From Bradyrhizobium valentinum (GTDB lineage: Bacteria > Pseudomonadota > Alphaproteobacteria > Rhizobiales > Xanthobacteraceae): a stretch of DNA of 33,503 nt. A program made the translations under genes and the position numbers. This document shows, piece by piece, positions 16,553 through 24,602 of this stretch (positions within the stretch are counted from its first letter, which is position 1; each line of letters begins with the position of its first letter). The stretch spans positions 46,096 through 79,598 of the forward strand of contig NZ_LLXX01000122.1 in NCBI RefSeq assembly GCF_001440405.1, read 5' to 3'. The notes beneath the pieces were generated by a model. That model saw only the letters and a list, made by a program, of their open reading frames with translations, ran no database searches and had not been told where the DNA came from.

Positions 16553-17143
16553 TCAGACCGGCCGGTTCTCGTTACGGTTTCTCACAGGTTCCATCCTCTT
16601 CAGCCCGTCTTCGAAAGAGATCTCATCATAGGACGCATCGAGATCCTTGGTTGCGTCGAGCAGGTAGTCGAGCTTGCCGGGCGCGTCGAGCTTCTTGATG
16701 TCATTCTTGTCGACCCCGGCCAGGTACATCATTTCCTTCCAAACGGTGGATTCATCGCACGGCAGCACGTTGAAGGTGATACCACCGAGCTTGATTCGGT
16801 ATTTCGCCAACAGGTCTATGTTGTTGCAAAACATGAAGTAGCTGCCATCAGGGCTTAGCGCGCCGTCAAGAACGTTTGCGACATCAGCAAGATAAGCGAA
16901 GCAGTGCAGATAGCCGGCCAGCACCGGAATGCTCCTTTCGCCTTCCTGCACGACCGTCAGTACCTGCTCGATCGAATAGTGGGGCGGCCGCTTCTCGTCC
17001 GCGACCTGGGCCTGGAATTTTAGGGCGATATCGCCGCGAAAGCCGAACCGGCCCTGCTTGGTGGTCCCGCCTTTGAATATGGCATTGAGCAGGCGCCCCT
17101 CCTTCTCGAACCGGCCTAGCGCGGTGTTCTCGATTGCAGTCAT
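16553..17143 (-). CDS. Conserved-looking protein of unknown function
   Basis: This 196-residue leftward gene lies between the Rieske gene and the iscA-type promoter. The translation is well composed, for example IFKGGTTKQGRFGFRGDIAL, YSIEQVLTVVQEGERSIPVL and PDGSYFMFCNNIDLLAKYRI. It has no signal peptide, membrane segment or recognised catalytic motif. Two cysteines occur in LHCFAYL and VLPCDES. Its ATG at 17143 is 148 bases from the NifA site at 17291, so the intergenic region could serve both directions, although only the rightward sigma-54 promoter is visible. Codon use matches the nif genes. The function is unknown. Confidence 0.75.
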   Translation of the reverse strand: MTAIENTALGRFEKEGRLLNAIFKGGTTKQGRFGFRGDIALKFQAQVADEKRPPHYSIEQVLTVVQEGERSIPVLAGYLHCFAYLADVANVLDGALSPDGSYFMFCNNIDLLAKYRIKLGGITFNVLPCDESTVWKEMMYLAGVDKNDIKKLDAPGKLDYLLDATKDLDASYDEISFEDGLKRMEPVRNRNENRPV

Positions 17144-17290
17144 GAAAAATCATCCCTCGATCCAAGACAATCGCCGGACACTCCGGCGGCGGGAGACGCA
17201 ATGCAAATTGTTTGCCGCCGCGTTCGTAACGCTCATCGGCGAAATCCATAAAGAAGACACGCAAAGCCGCCGCAATCCCTCGAAGACCTT

Positions 17291-17306
17291 TGTCAGCAAC
17301 CCTACA
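17291..17306 (+). promoter_or_regulatory. NifA upstream activator sequence for iscA-nifS operon
   Basis: TGTCAGCAACCCTACA fits TGT-N10-ACA exactly and lies 61 bases upstream of the -24/-12 promoter at 17368. Confidence 0.78.
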
Positions 17307-17367
17307 CGCGTCGCAAAGCCAACAGGCGCGATTTCGAAAAGGTGAGCAATGTCAAGCTCGGGCGCGC

Positions 17368-17383
17368 TGGCATGCGACTTGCC
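17368..17383 (+). promoter_or_regulatory. Sigma-54 (-24/-12) promoter of the iscA-nifU-nifS-nifT operon
   Basis: TGGCATGCGACTTGCC matches TGGCAyG-N4-TTGC with correct GG-GC spacing. Transcription would start near 17394, 27 bases before the ATG of the IscA-type gene. Confidence 0.88.
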
Positions 17384-17420
17384 AATTCCCATGCAAACGA
17401 CCCAGGCAAAAAGGATAGCC

Positions 17421-17741
17421 ATGATCAATCTGACGGATAGCGCAGTGAATGCGGTCAAGAGCACGATTTCAGCATCGGCGCAGCCGGCAAGCGGCCTGCG
17501 CATCATGGTCGAGGCCAGTGGCTGCGCCGGGTTCAAATACCGGTTGAGCCTGGCCGACGAGGCTAAGCCTGACGACACCGTGATCGAGCGCGACGGTGTC
17601 AAGGTGTTCGTAGACAACAAGAGCCATGACCACCTCGCCGGCACGACCATCGATTTCGTGGTGGCGCTCGAGGGCTCGGGCTTCACCTTCGACAACCCGA
17701 ACGCCAAATCGAGCTGCTCTTGCGGCAAATCCTTCAGCTGA
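17421..17741 (+). CDS. iscA: Nif-linked IscA/HesB-type Fe-S carrier
   Basis: The 106-residue protein has the A-type carrier signature: Cys35 in VEASGCAGFKYRL and Cys99 and Cys101 in SSCSCGKSFS. These three cysteines hold iron or an Fe-S cluster for delivery to targets. The ATG at 17421 has AAGG at 17411-17414; the longer in-frame reading from 17349 crosses the sigma-54 promoter and is rejected. In Bradyrhizobium the equivalent gene opens the nifS operon. It probably serves as a nif-specific alternative to nifIscA in Azotobacter. Confidence 0.93.
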   Translation: MINLTDSAVNAVKSTISASAQPASGLRIMVEASGCAGFKYRLSLADEAKPDDTVIERDGVKVFVDNKSHDHLAGTTIDFVVALEGSGFTFDNPNAKSSCSCGKSFS

Positions 17742-17760
17742 TGACAAGAGAAATCGAAGC

Positions 17761-18037
17761 ATGCCGGTCGAACCGGAACAACTGAAGCAACCGCCGAGCA
17801 TTGAGACCGGTCGGGAGCAACTACGGCGCGAACCAGCCGAATCTGCAACGCGACGGCGGCGACTGTCAGCTGGTCGGGATCGAGGGGAGCAAGATCATGG
17901 TCAAGCTGACTGGTGCCTGCGTATTCTGCAAGCTTTCAAGCGCGACGCTAGAAGGCATTCAGGCGCGGCTGGTCGAAAGGCTCGGCGACTTCGTTCGCCT
18001 GATCCCGGTCGCCGGCGCCGCCAATGCGCGGCATTGA
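17761..18037 (+). pseudogene. NifU C-terminal-domain-like scaffold, frameshifted
   Basis: The natural start appears to be ATG 17761 (MPVEPEQLKQPPSIET), 19 bases after the iscA stop. That frame then loses similarity, and the Nfu-type domain resumes in another frame from about 17835: QPNLQRDGGDCQLV, then KIMVKLTGACVFCKLSSATL with the CxxC cluster site, then GIQARLVERLGDFVRL to TGA 18037. A single indel between about 17808 and 17837 separates the two halves. A short product of 78 residues from TTG 17801 could still contain the whole CxxC domain. Only the C-terminal NifU domain is encoded; the IscU-like N-terminal and central ferredoxin-like domains are absent, as in Bradyrhizobium. nifS begins 11 bases later. 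Confidence 0.72.
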
Positions 18038-18048
18038 AGGAGGCGTTT

Positions 18049-19233
18049 GTGCCGATCTATCTCGACAACAATGCGACCACGCGGACAGATCCGTGTGTCT
18101 TGCAAGCCATGTTGCCGTTCCTCACGGAGCAGTTCGGCAATGCCTCGTCCACCCATACCTTCGGCAGCGAGATCGCGGGCGCGGTGGGGGAGGCGCGCCG
18201 CAGCCTGCAGGGTTTGCTGGGGGCCGCCCACGATCATGAGATCGTCTTCACCTCCGGCGGGACCGAGTCCAACAACGCCGCCATCCTTTCCGCGCTTACG
18301 ACCCAGGAAGGGCGCGACGAGATCGTCACCACCTCCGTCGAGCATTCCGCCATCCTCACGCTGGTCGAGCAATTGGCGACAAGGGGCATCAAGACGCACG
18401 TGATCCCGGTGGATTCGCGCGGACGGCTCGACGTCGAGGCCTTTCGCTGGGCGCTTGGACCACGCACGGCGATTGCGTCGGTTATGTGGGCCAACAACGA
18501 GACCGGCACGATTTTCCCGGTGGAGTTTCTGGCCGGGTTAGCGCGTGCGGCAGGCGCGCTGTTTCACACTGATGCCGTGCAGGCCATAGGCAGGGTGCCC
18601 ATCGACCTGAAGGACAATGCTATCGACATGCTATCGCTGTCCGCGCACAAGCTGCACGGCCCCAAGGGGACCGGCGCGCTCTTTTTACGCCAAGGCACAA
18701 ATTTCAGACCGCTGATCTGGGGCGGGGCACAGGAACGAAGGCGCCGCGGCGGAACCGAGAACATCCCCGGCATCGTCGGTCTTGGAAAAGCTGCAGAGCT
18801 TGCGGCGGAGCGGCTCGAGCCGGATCGCGTTCGCATTGGTGGGTTGCGCGATCGCCTGGAGCAGGCGATTTTGCACAACGGCCACTGCATGGCGCTCGGC
18901 GATGTCAGCAACCGGCTGCCGAACACGGCCAACATTGCCTTCGAGGATCTCGAAGGCGAAGCAATCGTCCACCATCTCAATCGCGCGGGCATTGCTGCTT
19001 CGCTGGGATCAGCTTGCAGGTCGTGCTCAATGGACCCGTCGCACGTGCTGCGCGCCATGAACGTGCCGGCGAGGAGCCTGCGCGGCGCGGTGCGCTTTTC
19101 CTTATCGCATGAAACCACCGTCGAAGAAGTCGATCAGGTCGTCCGCGTACTGTCCGGCATCGTGGCTCACCTGCGCGCCATGTCACGAGAGCATCCCAAT
19201 CCCACCAGCAATTCGCCCCGATACACGAGTTGA
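18049..19233 (+). CDS. nifS: Cysteine desulfurase NifS
   Basis: The 394-residue PLP enzyme removes sulfur from cysteine to build nitrogenase Fe-S clusters. The PLP lysine is Lys201 in SLSAHKLHGPKGTGAL. The persulfide cysteine is Cys323 in SLGSACRSCSMDPSHVL, which has an extra nearby Cys326. VEHSAIL and HTDAVQAIG supply further PLP contacts. The GTG at 18049, with AAGGAGG at 18036-18043, gives the exact family N-terminus PIYLDNNATTR; the much longer upstream reading of this frame runs through the NifU-like gene and is not coding. nifT follows 4 bases after the stop. Confidence 0.97.
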   Translation: MPIYLDNNATTRTDPCVLQAMLPFLTEQFGNASSTHTFGSEIAGAVGEARRSLQGLLGAAHDHEIVFTSGGTESNNAAILSALTTQEGRDEIVTTSVEHSAILTLVEQLATRGIKTHVIPVDSRGRLDVEAFRWALGPRTAIASVMWANNETGTIFPVEFLAGLARAAGALFHTDAVQAIGRVPIDLKDNAIDMLSLSAHKLHGPKGTGALFLRQGTNFRPLIWGGAQERRRRGGTENIPGIVGLGKAAELAAERLEPDRVRIGGLRDRLEQAILHNGHCMALGDVSNRLPNTANIAFEDLEGEAIVHHLNRAGIAASLGSACRSCSMDPSHVLRAMNVPARSLRGAVRFSLSHETTVEEVDQVVRVLSGIVAHLRAMSREHPNPTSNSPRYTS

Positions 19234-19237
19234 TCTC

Positions 19238-19462
19238 ATGAAAGTCATGATTCGCCGCTCTCCGGAGGCGGGCCTGTCGATTTACGTGCCGAAAAAAGAT
19301 CTCGAGGAGCCGATCGTTGAATCGGAGCACGAGACGCTGTGGGGCGGCTGGATCAGAATAGCCAATGGCTGGGTGCTCGATCTGCCCGAAATGGCGAGCG
19401 ATACGCCGCTGCCGATCACGGTCAATGCCCGAAAGCGCGGCGAGGGCGGCGACGACCGATGA
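19238..19462 (+). CDS. nifT: NifT/FixU family protein
   Basis: This 74-residue protein has the NifT/FixU pattern: [28 protein letters not shown] and [18 protein letters not shown]. The family is conserved in nif clusters, but deletion mutants elsewhere show little effect and its role is not settled. The ATG lies 4 bases after the nifS stop, and the TGA overlaps the next ATG, so nifS, nifT and the SIR2-like gene are probably translated in sequence. Confidence 0.93.
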   Translation: MKVMIRRSPEAGLSIYVPKKDLEEPIVESEHETLWGGWIRIANGWVLDLPEMASDTPLPITVNARKRGEGGDDR

Positions 19463-20322
19463 AGGTGACCCCGCAAATCGACTTTGTCAACGCGGCCGAT
19501 GCGGAGGCGATTCTCACTGACGTAGCGGCTAGGCTGCGTGCCGGCAGCATTGTTCCCTATCTCGGACCTGGTCTCACCGCGTTGTCCAAACCGGATGCGC
19601 CGATGACGCCGGAGGCCTTGGCTGGCTTCTTCGCTACCAAGGTCGCGCTGCCGCGCCGGGCCAACGGCAATGTCTGGGCGTCGGCGCAGCACATCGAAAG
19701 CAACAAGCATCGCTCCACCGTGACGGCATTGGTGGCGCAGGCCTTTGCTGCGCCGGTCGAGCCGACACCACTGCATCATCATCTCGCCGCGCTGTCCCTG
19801 CCTGTCATGGTCGATGCCTGGTATGACGGCGCGATGCGTGCGGCGCTTGGCAAGCACGAGGGGTGGGGCGAGGTGCAGGGCATTTGCCGCGCCGGCATCG
19901 GCGAGGACCGCTGGTATCGCTTCTATGATGCAGAGGGCAGAGAGGTCGATCGCGCTGTGGCGCAGAGCTGGACCACGGTCCTCTACAAGCCGCACGGCGG
20001 CGTGCTGCCTGCCAGGAACTTCCTGATCTCTGACGCCGACTATGTCGAGGTGCTGACCGAGATCGACATTCAGACGCCGATCCCCGATGTGGTGAAAGAG
20101 CGGCGCAATGGCAGAAGATTTCTCTTCATCGGTTGCCGCTTCAACGATCAGCTACTGCGAACCTATGCGCGGCAGCTCACCAAGCGCTCGGCCGGTGTTC
20201 ATTACGCCATCGTGGAACCGGATGTGCTGTCCAGGAATGAGCTGCGCTTTCTGGTCGAACAGAGCCTGACGCCGCTTGCGATCCCGCTCCCGCGCGCGAT
20301 CGAGATCCTGCTCGCTGCCTGA
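19459..20322 (+). CDS. SIR2-like domain protein encoded in the nif operon
   Basis: The 287-residue protein follows the SIR2_2-like pattern. [14 protein letters not shown] (29-42) corresponds to the glycine-rich NAD-binding loop, [15 protein letters not shown] (112-126) lies where the family has [14 protein letters not shown] with His179 is like the catalytic His-Gly segment, SDADYVEVL follows, and [15 protein letters not shown] (220-234) matches the late FxGxSxxD block. The Asn of TTNYD is replaced by Trp121, so NAD hydrolysis may be lost. SIR2-like enzymes deacylate proteins or, in phage defence, degrade NAD+. Here the gene lies between nifT and nifB and overlaps nifT by 4 bases, which suggests a nitrogen-fixation role rather than defence. 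That is inference. Confidence 0.75.
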   Translation: MKVTPQIDFVNAADAEAILTDVAARLRAGSIVPYLGPGLTALSKPDAPMTPEALAGFFATKVALPRRANGNVWASAQHIESNKHRSTVTALVAQAFAAPVEPTPLHHHLAALSLPVMVDAWYDGAMRAALGKHEGWGEVQGICRAGIGEDRWYRFYDAEGREVDRAVAQSWTTVLYKPHGGVLPARNFLISDADYVEVLTEIDIQTPIPDVVKERRNGRRFLFIGCRFNDQLLRTYARQLTKRSAGVHYAIVEPDVLSRNELRFLVEQSLTPLAIPLPRAIEILLAA

Positions 20323-20348
20323 CAGACCTTGTATATGGGTCGATGTTG

Positions 20349-20370
20349 CTCGCGTGCCGGCGCACGCGAG
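20349..20370 (+). terminator. Hairpin after the SIR2-like gene
   Basis: CTCGCGTG and CACGCGAG are perfect 8-base arms around CCGGCG, 27 bases after the stop at 20322. The following TTGTCTTGCG is only moderately T-rich. It likely ends the iscA-nifS transcript ahead of the nifB promoter. Confidence 0.6.
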
Positions 20371-20431
20371 TTGTCTTGCGTTTCGCGCCGGCGAATGACT
20401 GCGCTCATCTCCATGTCAGGATCAAGACGCC

Positions 20432-20447
20432 TGTCACACTTCGAACA
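20432..20447 (+). promoter_or_regulatory. NifA upstream activator sequence for nifB
   Basis: TGTCACACTTCGAACA is a perfect TGT-N10-ACA element, 95 bases upstream of the -24/-12 promoter at 20543. Confidence 0.8.
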
Positions 20448-20542
20448 TTTCTAATGTCGTGCAGAAGGCTTCGCTTCCACGGCCAACCGCGGCAGGCGGC
20501 TCACTTTCTGACTTAGATCAAAATTGCTCGCCATTCCGGCCA

Positions 20543-20558
20543 TGGCACGCGAGTTGCA
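20543..20558 (+). promoter_or_regulatory. Sigma-54 (-24/-12) promoter of the nifB operon
   Basis: TGGCACGCGAGTTGCA matches the RpoN consensus at every conserved base. Transcription would begin near 20569, about 30 bases before the nifB ATG. The site is a near copy of the nifD promoter at 1299. Confidence 0.93.
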
Positions 20559-20598
20559 AATCTTCTTTTCAGTTTCCGCCTCCAGGGAGAATGAACGG

Positions 20599-22161
20599 AT
20601 GGACGTATCAGCGCTGGACGAAGCAAGCTTGGCAGGGAGCGCCGTCGACATCGGCGAGACCATGCAGGCGATCGCCGAGCACAAGGGCTGCGGCACGTCC
20701 GGCGGCACCGGCAACGCGAGCTGCGGCTCGCAAGCCGGCCAGGGTGATCTGCCGACCGAGATCTGGGAGAAGGTCAAGAACCATCCCTGCTACAGCGAAG
20801 AAGCGCATCATCACTACGCCCGCATGCATGTTGCGGTCGCGCCCGCCTGCAACATCCAATGCAATTACTGCAATCGCAAATATGATTGCGCCAATGAATC
20901 GCGCCCGGGCGTGGTGAGCGAAAAACTAACGCCGGAGCAGGCGGCGAAAAAGGTGCTGGCGGTTGCCTCCACCATCCCACAGATGACCGTGCTCGGCATC
21001 GCGGGGCCCGGTGATCCCCTGGCCAATCCGGAAAAGACGTTCAAGACCTTCGAGCTGGTGGCCAAGGCCGCTCCCGACATCAAGCTGTGCCTGTCGACCA
21101 ACGGCCTCATGCTGCCCGACCATGTCGATACGATCGCCCGCTTCAAGATCGACCATGTCACCATCACCATCAACATGGTCCAGCCCGAAATCGGCGCCAA
21201 AATCTATCCGTGGATCTTCTACAACCACAAGCGCTACACCGGCCTCGAAGCCGCAAAGATCCTCAACGACCGCCAGCTGCAAGGCCTCGAGATGCTGACC
21301 GAGCGGGGCATCCTCTGCAAGATCAATTCGGTGATGATCCCGGGCATCAACGACCAGCATCTGGTCGAGGTCAACAAGGCGGTCAAATCGCGCGGCGCGT
21401 TCCTACACAACATCATGCCGCTAATCGCCGCGCCCGAGCACGGCACTGTACTCGGTCTCAACGGCCAGCGGGCTCCGACCGCGCAGGAATTGAAGGCACT
21501 GCAGGATCTCTGCGAAGGCGAGACGAACATGATGCGGCACTGCCGGCAGTGCCGCGCCGACGCTGTCGGCCTCCTCGGCGAGGACCGCAGCGCGGAGTTC
21601 ACTACCGAGAAGATTATGGCCATGGACGTCAAATATGACCTGAAGATGCGCAAGGCCTATCAGGCCAAGGTCGAGGAGGAGCGCGTCGCCAAGGTTGCTG
21701 CCGAGCAGGAAGAGCTCGCCGAGCTCGGCAACGAAATGAGCGGCGTCAAGCTCTTGGTTGCGGTGGCGACGAAGGGCTCGGGCCTGATCAACGAGCATTT
21801 TGGGCATGCCAAGGAGTTCCAAGTGTACGAACTCTCCACTACGGGTGCCAAATTCGTCGGCCATCGCCGCGTCGATCACTATTGCCGGGGCGGTTATGGC
21901 GAGGAGGAGAGCCTTGCCACCATCATCCGCGCCATTAACGACTGCCATGCGGCCTTCGTGGCCAAGATCGGCGGCTGTCCGAAGAGCAATCTGTTGAAGG
22001 CAGGGATCGAGCCGGTCGACCAATACGCCCATGAGTTCATCGAAAAATCAGCGATCGCCTGGTTCAAGTCCTATCTTGTGAAGGTGCAAAGCGGCGAGAT
22101 CCAGCATGTTGAGCGGGGCGAGGCGGCGATCCGCCAGGGCGCGCTGATTTCGGCGGCGTAA
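20599..22161 (+). CDS. nifB: FeMo-cofactor core synthase NifB
   Basis: The 520-residue radical-SAM protein makes NifB-co, the 8Fe core of FeMo-cofactor. The SAM cluster motif is Cys84, Cys88 and Cys91 ([17 protein letters not shown]). Further cysteines for the accessory clusters occur at the N-terminus (CGTSGG, SCGSQ) and in [13 protein letters not shown]. From about residue 385 a NifX-like domain follows: [20 protein letters not shown], then [20 protein letters not shown]. The ATG at 20599 is chosen because GGGAGA lies at 20584-20589 and the upstream in-frame start at 20524 would cross the sigma-54 promoter. This is the fused SAM-NifX form found in rhizobia. Confidence 0.97.
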   Translation: MDVSALDEASLAGSAVDIGETMQAIAEHKGCGTSGGTGNASCGSQAGQGDLPTEIWEKVKNHPCYSEEAHHHYARMHVAVAPACNIQCNYCNRKYDCANESRPGVVSEKLTPEQAAKKVLAVASTIPQMTVLGIAGPGDPLANPEKTFKTFELVAKAAPDIKLCLSTNGLMLPDHVDTIARFKIDHVTITINMVQPEIGAKIYPWIFYNHKRYTGLEAAKILNDRQLQGLEMLTERGILCKINSVMIPGINDQHLVEVNKAVKSRGAFLHNIMPLIAAPEHGTVLGLNGQRAPTAQELKALQDLCEGETNMMRHCRQCRADAVGLLGEDRSAEFTTEKIMAMDVKYDLKMRKAYQAKVEEERVAKVAAEQEELAELGNEMSGVKLLVAVATKGSGLINEHFGHAKEFQVYELSTTGAKFVGHRRVDHYCRGGYGEEESLATIIRAINDCHAAFVAKIGGCPKSNLLKAGIEPVDQYAHEFIEKSAIAWFKSYLVKVQSGEIQHVERGEAAIRQGALISAA

Positions 22162-22172
22162 GGTAGATATTC

Positions 22173-22397
22173 ATGCCGTTCAAGATCATTGCCTCACAAT
22201 GCTCCGGCTGCTCGGCTTGCGAGCTCGAATGTCCGAATGTCGCAATCTCGGAGAAAGGCGGGACGTTCGTCATCGACCCGAAGAAATGCACCGAGTGCAT
22301 CGGCCATTTCGACGAGCCGCAATGCGTCGCGGTGTGCCCGGTTGATAACACCTGCGTCGTCGACACCTCATTGCCGCGCTACCAGGCGCGGGCGTAG
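22173..22397 (+). CDS. fdxN: 2[4Fe-4S] ferredoxin next to nifB
   Basis: This 74-residue ferredoxin has cysteines at 10, 13, 16 and 20 ([11 protein letters not shown]) and at 39, 42, 51 and 55, the second set with the longer [17 protein letters not shown] spacing of FdxN-type proteins. An additional Cys61 is present. The gene starts 11 bases after nifB, with AAGGT just ahead, and is co-transcribed with it. In Bradyrhizobium the equivalent gene is called frxA. FdxN is known in related bacteria to supply electrons for nitrogenase or NifB. Confidence 0.94.
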   Translation: MPFKIIASQCSGCSACELECPNVAISEKGGTFVIDPKKCTECIGHFDEPQCVAVCPVDNTCVVDTSLPRYQARA

Positions 22398-22408
22398 GGG
22401 GTGAGCCC

Positions 22409-22732
22409 ATGACCATCACGCTCACGCCCGCCGCTGAAAAACTCACGAGTTACGTGCTGCGCGCCGATGGCACCTTTGGCGCCGGTTTCCGGCTCGCCGT
22501 CACGGCAGATGGTTGCTCGGGGTTGTCCGCCCGCCGATATAGGTGTTGCGCCGGCAGCTCGGCCCGGTCAGCAAGGCGTAGAGCGCAACGGCCTAAAGTT
22601 GCTTCTCAATGCCGTGTCACCATCGATTTGACCGACACCTCTGCGCAGACCGGGCTGATCTTTCCAGAAGCAGGTATGCTGCTCCAGCAACACCGCAAAG
22701 GCTGCCCATTAGAAGAGGAAAGCTGCCAATGA
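22409..22732 (+). pseudogene. HesB/IscA-like carrier with two compensating frameshifts
   Basis: The open frame gives 107 residues. Only the start (MTITLTPAAEKL, FRLAVTADGCSGLSA, with the A-type carrier Cys) and the end (IDLTDTSAQTGLIFPEAG) look like the HesB family. The middle, about 30 residues rich in Arg, is out of frame. The +1 reading from 22533 to about 22617 restores a normal family sequence: ADIGVAPAARPG and VERNGLKLLLNAV. One indel near 22531 and an opposite one near 22605-22622 therefore cancel. The usual C-terminal CxC is also altered to KGCPLEEESC. Either the gene is decaying or the sequence has two errors. Its stop overlaps the next ATG. Confidence 0.7.
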
Positions 22733-23265
22733 ACCTCGATGGGGCAGGCAATCCGCTGTCCGAGAGCGAGGGGGCGCTGATCGCGCACACGCTACTCGGC
22801 GAAGAGCTGCCGCGCGAAGCCGAGGATCATCTGTGGGAGGCCGGGCTCTCCTATCACCTGGACGAGATCGCGGAAAGACACCTGCACGAAGCGCAGGCGC
22901 TGGCGCCGGGCCACGCCGCCGTCCTGATCGGGCTCTACCGCTTCTATTTCTACAAAGGTCGCTTGGCCGAGGCGTTGGAGGTCGCAAAGCTCTGTATTTG
23001 TAAGGCAGCACGTGAAAACAGTCTCGCAGACGATTGGCGGCGGGTCAGCGCGGGCGACGCTGCTTTCGATCGCTACGAGAACATCCTGCCGCGCTTCTAT
23101 TTATTTTCCCTGAAAGCCTACGCCTACCTGCAGATGCGGCTCGGCGATCTGGATGAAGGGCACGCCGCCGCCAACAAGCTTGTGGAGCTCGACCCGACCG
23201 ACAAGATCGGCGCCAAGGTGCTCCTGGACGTGCTGGAGCGGATGGGGCAGGACGATGACGGATGA
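22729..23265 (+). CDS. TPR-like protein of the nifB operon
   Basis: The 178-residue protein is helical and contains tetratricopeptide-like segments: HLHEAQALAPGHAAVLIGLY, RFYFYKGRLAEALEVAKLCI and LKAYAYLQMRLGDLDEGHAA, then ANKLVELDPTDKIGAKVLLD. This type of protein is common beside nifB and nifZ in rhizobia and related diazotrophs and probably acts as an adaptor in cofactor assembly, though no function is proved. The ATG at 22729 overlaps the HesB-like stop, and its own end overlaps the next gene by 11 bases. Longer readings from 22609 fall in the HesB-like gene and are rejected. Confidence 0.85.
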   Translation: MNLDGAGNPLSESEGALIAHTLLGEELPREAEDHLWEAGLSYHLDEIAERHLHEAQALAPGHAAVLIGLYRFYFYKGRLAEALEVAKLCICKAARENSLADDWRRVSAGDAAFDRYENILPRFYLFSLKAYAYLQMRLGDLDEGHAAANKLVELDPTDKIGAKVLLDVLERMGQDDDG

Positions 23266-24034
23266 CATCGATAAGGCCCGCGACTGGCTGGGCAACGAGG
23301 TCGACTGCGGAACCTGCACGCATCTCGGGCTCAGGGCCAGCGGCGGCTGCCGCTTGATGCACGCCTGCGTCAACGACCGCTACGCCCGCTGCATCGACCG
23401 CTTCTTCAACTGGAATCCGGTGCTGGCCGACGCTTACGTCACACATCCGCATTTCGAGGTGCGCGCAATCGCGGCCAACCACGCCAATGTGTTCCTGCTG
23501 CCGATGCTGCTCGACGATGCTGAGGAAACCGTGCGCTGGAACGCGGCGCGCCGCCTGCCCAAGCGCTTTGTGCTGCGGCTGCGCAGCGACCCGCATCGGG
23601 AGGTGAGGATGCGGGTTGCGACCTTGCTGGACGGCGAGGAGCTGGCGCCGATGATGTTGGACCAGGACTATTACGTCCGCCTGGTGGTGGCGAGCCGGAT
23701 CGCGCCGGCGCTGCTTGGGCGTCTCATGAGCGATGACGAGCCCGCGCCCGCGGTGCGCCGCGTGGTCGCGCTCCGCATTCCCCATGACTGGCTGCTCGGC
23801 ATGGTCACTGATCCCGATGGCACCGTGCGGCTCGAGATCGCACGGCGGCTGTCTCCGGATTCGCTCAGCCTGCTGCGCCGCGATCCGGATTGGCGCGTCC
23901 GCTATGAGGTGGCAAGCCGCATTACGGCGGCCGAGCTGGCGGAGTTGACCGAGGACGGGGACTCGATGGTGCAGGAAGCCGCCCGCGCGCGCGTGGCCAT
24001 CCGGCCCGAACGACCGAGAGAGAGTGGGACATGA
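23255..24034 (+). CDS. 4Fe-4S leucine-rich-variant (LRV) repeat protein
   Basis: The 259-residue protein has an N-terminal cysteine group, Cys18, 21, 32, 38 and 46 (VDCGTCTHLGL, GGCRLMHACVNDRYARC), followed by repeated units such as DAEETVRWNAARRLP, DPHREVRMRVATLL, DPDGTVRLEIARRLS and DPDWRVRYEVASRI. This is the layout of the LRV protein of Azotobacter, which carries a 4Fe-4S cluster in front of an alpha/3-10 superhelix. In that organism it also lies near nif genes. The repeats suggest protein binding. It overlaps both neighbours (11 bases left, 4 right), so it is firmly inside the operon. Confidence 0.88.
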   Translation: MTDDIDKARDWLGNEVDCGTCTHLGLRASGGCRLMHACVNDRYARCIDRFFNWNPVLADAYVTHPHFEVRAIAANHANVFLLPMLLDDAEETVRWNAARRLPKRFVLRLRSDPHREVRMRVATLLDGEELAPMMLDQDYYVRLVVASRIAPALLGRLMSDDEPAPAVRRVVALRIPHDWLLGMVTDPDGTVRLEIARRLSPDSLSLLRRDPDWRVRYEVASRITAAELAELTEDGDSMVQEAARARVAIRPERPRESGT

Positions 24035-24351
24035 GCAACATCGTTCGCGACAGCGAGGTGGTCGAGCTGACCGGTCCGCCTTTCTTCAGCTTTGGCGAAA
24101 AGGTGCGGGCCAACCGCACTATCCGCAATGACGGAACCTATGCCGGCAAGGAAGTCGGCGAGATCCTCGCCAAAAAGGGGGAGGTGGGTTACGTCGTTTC
24201 AATCGGCACTTTCCTGCAGCAGTTCTACATCTATGGCGTCGAATTTCTCGAAAGCGGCAACCGCGTCGGCATGAAGCGCAAGGAGCTCGTGCCGGCGGTG
24301 GCGCGCGAGGAGTTTGAGGACCTGCCGTTGCCGGAAGAGGCCGCGTCATGA
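24031..24351 (+). CDS. nifZ: NifZ, P-cluster maturation protein
   Basis: The 106-residue protein has the NifZ core: PPFFSFGEKVRANRTIRNDG, KEVGEILAKKGEVGYVVSIG and TFLQQFYIYGVEFLESGNRV. NifZ helps form the second P-cluster of the MoFe protein. The ATG overlaps the LRV stop by 4 bases and the TGA overlaps the next ATG. Length is typical for the rhizobial form. Confidence 0.94.
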   Translation: MSNIVRDSEVVELTGPPFFSFGEKVRANRTIRNDGTYAGKEVGEILAKKGEVGYVVSIGTFLQQFYIYGVEFLESGNRVGMKRKELVPAVAREEFEDLPLPEEAAS

Positions 24352-24587
24352 TCGACCCGAGGCTGCCGAAGTACCAATGGGGCCAGCGCGTCAAGGCGGC
24401 GATCGACCTCATTAACGACGGCTCCTTTCCGGATGCACCGGCCGATGGACTATTGATGGGCGCCGGAGGGATCGGCGAGATCGTGCAGGTCGGCAGGCAT
24501 ACCGAAGCGAACGTGCCAATCTATCTCGTCGAGTTCGGCCAGCGGCTGGTCGTCGGCTGTCTTGAAGAAGAAATTGCAGTGCTTTGA
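24348..24587 (+). CDS. Second, short NifZ-family protein
   Basis: The 79-residue protein repeats the NifZ domain in compact form: YQWGQRVKAAIDLINDGSFP, GAGGIGEIVQVGRHTEANVP and IYLVEFGQRLVVGCLEEEIA. It overlaps nifZ by 4 bases. Tandem NifZ-type genes occur in rhizobia; whether both act on the P-cluster is unknown. It could bind NifZ or replace it under some condition. Confidence 0.88.
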   Translation: MIDPRLPKYQWGQRVKAAIDLINDGSFPDAPADGLLMGAGGIGEIVQVGRHTEANVPIYLVEFGQRLVVGCLEEEIAVL

Positions 24588-24602
24588 GGGTGCTGGTTCG
24601 CG

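Noticed and set aside
17626..18048. N-terminal extension of NifS by 141 residues
   Set aside because: It passes out of frame through the iscA end and the NifU-like gene; GTG 18049 has a strong ribosome site and the family N-terminus.
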